Shown one piece after another: positions 59,600-64,000 of a stretch of 64,000 bases of DNA (position 1 is the stretch's first letter; each line of letters starts with the position of its first letter). The position numbers were made by a program, and so were the translations under genes. The notes beneath the pieces were generated by a model. That model saw only the letters and a list, made by a program, of their open reading frames with translations. It did no database searches and was not told the DNA's origin. Location: NCBI GenBank assembly GCA_914767715.1, contig OU612071.1:22379681-22443680 (forward strand), given 5' to 3'. Source of the stretch: Membranipora membranacea. Lineage: Eukaryota; Bryozoa; Gymnolaemata; Cheilostomatida; Membraniporidae.

Positions 59600-60200
59600 G
59601 ACTGCTTACATGGGCTGTCTCTTTTTAAGCTTGCACCAATGTGCCACAAAGGTGTGACTCTCAAGGTTTTCCCTTTTAAGCAGGTAGGCCTCCATCCTTC
59701 TCCTAGATCTTTGGTATCTTTTTCTCTCTGCATCAAATAAATCCTGTTTTTTTTTGTTCGGTTCAATGTTTTTTCACACAGGAAGCACAGTACGGCATGG
59801 GCGTTAATCGTTAATATTACGCATCGGTTTGGTATCATCATTTTGAGCCGCAGGAAATCCTAGAGATCGATCCATATCCTCTCCTCATAAGTCATTTTTA
59901 TGCCACTATCATCATAACACCAGTTCTACACTCATACTGATGTATCTTTCCGTTTTGTTGCTGTTCATCTCAGTGATTGCAGTGATTGTTGAGTTCTGCA
60001 GTCTTATCTCACTCGCCTTAATTTATGTTTTTTTCTGTTCCTAGCTGATCATGATACTTCCCAGTAGGCGGGATGTTTAGAGGTTTTTTATACTGATTAA
60101 TGAAGTAGTGAGACCTATTCCATAGGATCAGTACAAGGGACAGCAATTATATACCAAGAAACTGTTTGTTACTGGGGAGTGAAAAAGATCAGGATTGAGT
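59600..60200. repeat. segmental duplication, copy 2
   Basis: Diverged copy of 55990-56840, about 3.4 kb away in direct orientation, with several deletions. It ends near AAAAAGATCAGGATTGAG. Confidence 0.7.
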
Positions 60201-60906
60201 TTCAATTATCATCATCATAGGAAGTGGACACTTGTCTACAGGTTTCTTCTCAGGAGATGGAGGATTCGGCTTGTCGGTATGGATCTACAAATACTTGGAA
60301 ATCTGCAAAAGATACCATCTAAGGGGTTTAACAATTGTGACTGGTATCAATTCCAAATTCAAGAGGCTGTGGAGTGTTCTCGTTGATACATGACATCATG
60401 TAACCATAGTTAACCGCAGGCCAGCCCAGCCTCACAGCTTGCATGGAGGGACCTTCTTGGTAGGTGCTGTCTCTGTGGTTGTCACTGTCACTGTATTCCA
60501 ATCTGGGCAGCTTCTCCTAGCTTGCATCTAACATGGTCACACAGGTAGCTGTAAGTAACTGTTCTCTTGTGATGGTTTTGTATTTTGCAGGAGTCGGCCC
60601 AGTTGATCTTGTGCTGAGGTGTTACGTTAGTCCATAGTGATTATATATTACCTGGTAGAGACCCTTTAATCCACATCTCATTCAAGGGCCAAGTAAGTGT
60701 TCGAGCCAGTCATGAGATGTCAGATATAGCAACAAAATCTCAAGAACTTGGAGAATTAAAACACATCACCAGACCCCAATCATTTAAGCTGTAATGAAAA
60801 AATACAGACTCGCCACGTTCAAATAGGTCATGGTAATTTTTCAGTTGCTGACTTCCTCTGCACTAATGGCTTACACCAGTGTTAGCCATTCGTGCATAGG
60901 AATGGC

Positions 60907-60946
60907 TTACACGGTATTTGGGCCACGGTATTTGAATACCGTGTAA
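60907..60946. repeat. hairpin, 12-bp perfect stem
   Basis: TTACACGGTATT (60907-60918) faces AATACCGTGTAA (60935-60946). CCACGGTATTTG also occurs as a direct repeat (60923 and 60954). Confidence 0.7.
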
Positions 60947-60949
60947 ACA

Positions 60950-63357
60950 CTGGACCACGGTATTTGCATGGTTTTTCCCTCGTATTTTCTGGGCTAATTG
61001 GTCAATTACTTTCTCACTTTCACATTATATCTACCAATGTGCAACCTATTTTAGTGAACTTGTTTTTAAGATGTTGTACTTTTAGATATGGTGCTGCAAA
61101 TTGCATGTTGCCTGAGTCGGACGTATTACTCGAAAACAACTGATTTTTTTCAGTATCACAAATTGTTTATCATCACAATTTGTAAGTTAATGCCTCGCCA
61201 AAATGTTGCTTGGTGTTGCTTAATCCATATGATAAAAGAAATCTAAACTGAAAATTTGACGTTATGCCATGATGTAAAGTCATAGCGCGACACTGAGTTT
61301 CAAAAATATGTCAAAACCTATTGTCACTATTGTCCATATAAAAAGACATCGCAAGTTCTTGTAGCAGAAATGCAGTTAATACATAGAGACTACCCTTATA
61401 TCATGCAGCCATAACGACAATAATGTTCAGTGTTTGATTCGACTTGACAAAAAACTGCATTCAAATTTACATACTGATAGCTAAACCATCAGTGTTGACA
61501 ATGCTTTGCCCTCACTAACCTGGTTCTGACCAGTATTGATGAAAAAAAATGCCGTGCCAGTTACCAATTTTTAATTATCTCACCTCTAAATTAGTCAAAA
61601 TTTTGACAAAAATGCACTTGTACCTAACAAAGCGAGACGTAAAAGTATGTGAAACCGTACCGAGACTGAAATATTTTTTTCTGTTAGGGATATCCTCCAA
61701 AGCCTTGGTGAGGGAACTGCTTTGGGAAAAAACTGCTCTGTGAGACATATGTGCACCTATATTAATAACACCATTGCTTACCCTATTTTAGCATGCAAGG
61801 CAATTTATTATTTTTTAACAGAATAAGTGTACCAGCAAGCCTTTTGTTACAACTTTTACAGTATGTGATAGAAATACAAACAATCAATTGACTGGAGTTT
61901 TTTTAAGTTACTTACAGTTAGGATTTTCCCCATAGTAAAATATTTTCTGTCGATGTGTTTAGTTTCGTAAGCACTTGAGGTTATCATCGAAAATAATCCA
62001 TTGCCTGTTTCTGGTACCTCCTCGCCGGTCGGCCGTCGATTGAACAGGATAAGATCTGGAGATCACTGTTTTACTGTGGAGCCTCATGTGTTGCCCTTCA
62101 GCGCTGTAGTTTGATAATAAATAAATTTTAGAGGTGTCCAGTTGTTTATTTACGTTGATTTACTCCATTTTGATGTACCCATTGACGTGTACTACAACGC
62201 CAAATTGCCTTGTCGCCGGACCTTTCGGAGTGTCAATTTCTTTCTTTTTGCTAAGAAAAATAACTTTAACTTTAGCGACTGATCTTCTTGCGCTATTCAT
62301 GGTGAATTGAGTGTTTGTCGATATCTCATCTGATTTGATTCAGAGACCAATTTGATAGCGCTATTTATAGGTTTTTTTGGCAGCCATCAAGGCCCTTGAT
62401 TGGTCAACACAGTGAGTTTTATATTATGACTGCTTATTCACTATGTTTGAATATTATGTAATATTATATTACATATCAACCTGAAAGCTCTCCTTTGGAG
62501 TAAAAATAAGTCCTATAGTATATCATTTGGTGATAGATTATAGTAAATTTGGATACCACTTATGATGTGGAAAAAAATAAAGTGATGGTAAAATATAATA
62601 GATGTTTTATAATATGTTAGATATTGAATTTAACATACGATAGTATATAAGCATTTTTCAATGAATTTTGAGTGACTTGCACAGTATGAGCAGAATAAGA
62701 TTTTGGTATTAGCGCAGTCCTTAAATCAGGAAAAATCAATAATTAACATTTGAACATATTAAGACATTTTATTTGAGAAGTCCCCTTCAAGAAAAAAGTG
62801 GCTGGAAGCTGTGCTCAAACGTATATGGAATAGAATTAAGGAAATACATCTTTTTTTATTACATCTCTAATCAATTTTCAGTCACATTACAGCATTTGAA
62901 GGCAGGCTGATCATACTTAGTTTTGTTTGTATATAAATAATTGTGAAGTGAGTTTTTTGTCTATCTTGCATTGATGTCACGTGACCAAAGATAAGCATGA
63001 AACTTAAGTTCATACATTAAGTTAGGTTATCCCACATTGAATAAGCAGATTGGTTGTGACAGGTTGTTCATCAAATTTGTCCTCTATGCTGTCATATTCT
63101 TCCTTCCTGAAGTCAAACCTGGTAGTATCCTATTGTTTTCTATCGTATTCAGAACCATGTCTAATGCTCTTTGATGAAAAGTAAACATCTTTGTAACTTT
63201 GCTATATTCGTTACACAAACTAATATCACGTAGGTTTAGATCGCCGTTGAGTTGAGTGGTAGTTCCTCAATGACCGTGGACTACTTAGGTGCGTGCCAAA
63301 AACATAGAACAATGAATGTATCATTATAAAAACAACAACCTATACAGGAAGCATATC
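60950..63357. other. intergenic, nothing recognised
   Basis: AT-rich, with no gene or element that I can support. Confidence 0.4.
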
Positions 63358-63597
63358 TTAGCTTGATTTCAGGGAGCTAGTTTTGGCCATCGCCTGACTC
63401 GCTGTTTGTATTGAAGGGGCGGAGTTGCCACCACATGAGTGACGTTGATGTGCAAACAATTGTTCTACTTCATCTTGATGCACAAGCTTCTTGCTTAGGA
63501 CAAACTGATTTCCTTCGGAGAGAATTTCCCTGCACAGAGATATAAAGCTGGCAACAGTCATCTTCCAGCCCTCATTTGTTACCCTGGAAGCAGTGTT
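63358..63597 (-). pseudogene. P-element/THAP9-like transposase C-terminal exon
   Basis: After an acceptor-like ACATAG the minus strand reads GWKMTVASFISLCREILSEG, then FVLSKKLVHQDEVEQLFAHQ and RHSCGGNSAPSIQTASQA, and stops at 63358. This follows the pattern of the P-superfamily RNase-H tail, in which a helix with ..QD..E..F...R carries the last catalytic acid and is followed by GG...NPS. Only this exon is inside the window. It may be part of a gene continuing past the right edge in other exons, or a relic. Confidence 0.5.
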
Positions 63598-64000
63598 CTA
63601 TGTTGTCAGGGGTCAGCTATGGTATAGCCCTGATATCCTCTTCCCACTCTTCAAGCCGGCCTATAAATTCTAGCTCCAGCAACTGTAACATAGTGATAAT
63701 ACATTCTCAAGATAATCATTTCATGTGAGAGACCAAAGAAATTGTTAGTTTCTTTTTAATTTCGAGACATAAATGTTGATTTTTTGCATTACCCTTGAGG
63801 ATGGGGGCCAGACAACAATAAGCCATGTATTTAAACAATAAGGCAAGGTATTACAGTGTCTGCAGTATATCACATCAGTGAAGCTAGATATTGTTGAGGC
63901 TTTTTAAAAGAATAATCAAAATTAAAAGATATGCCTATTGAAAGATAGCTGTTTCCAATGATACATGCAGTTTGCCTGTCAACTTGGCCGCAAAACCTAG

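Overview
This is a stretch of animal nuclear genome. It is AT-rich, with genes split by GT...AG introns of roughly 100-1100 bp and many decayed transposable elements: non-LTR, Ty3/gypsy, PIF/Harbinger-like, P-like and foldback types. There are no bacterial features. The mix fits a marine invertebrate, possibly an early-branching one such as a sponge or cnidarian, but I cannot fix the phylum from this sequence.

Layout. 1-16.6 kb is gene-poor. It holds a 450-bp MITE, diverged copies of a ~2.5-kb duplicated unit (one carrying a 52-bp palindromic insertion, another split by a dead LINE), a tRNA-like repeat, B-box-bearing tandem repeats and two weak coding relics. 16.6-20.66 kb is a satellite block: a pyrimidine-rich 10-bp array, then a switch of strand polarity at a perfect 14-bp palindrome into a G-rich 11-bp array, then five copies of a GC-rich 61-bp unit. 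23.3-24.9 kb contains nested inverted repeats.

25.5-33.8 kb is the most interesting locus: a 14-exon plus-strand gene for a ~1000-residue protein. It has an RNase-H-fold DDE transposase-like core whose three acidic motifs and helical insertion resemble RAG1/Transib, followed by a BRCT domain and an HMG box. Further exons at 35.3-37.8 kb (Ser/Thr/Pro stalk, one hydrophobic segment) probably follow, but the joining phase is unresolved.

38-41.4 kb looks like a decayed PIF/Harbinger element: a broken nuclease tail on plus faces an apparently intact four-exon MADF-BESS gene on minus. 47.39-52.35 kb is a complete, young Ty3/gypsy retrotransposon on minus, with identical 220-bp LTRs, a 5-bp target duplication and one intact 1404-codon Gag-Pol frame. 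The remainder holds a LINE tail, a ~0.7-kb segmental duplication, a frameshifted transposase-like pseudogene and a P-element/THAP9-like exon at the right edge.

In total, remnants or descendants of at least four DDE families lie within about 38 kb, and two of them (the RAG1-like gene and the MADF-BESS gene) keep clean multi-exon reading frames, which suggests host use or recent activity.
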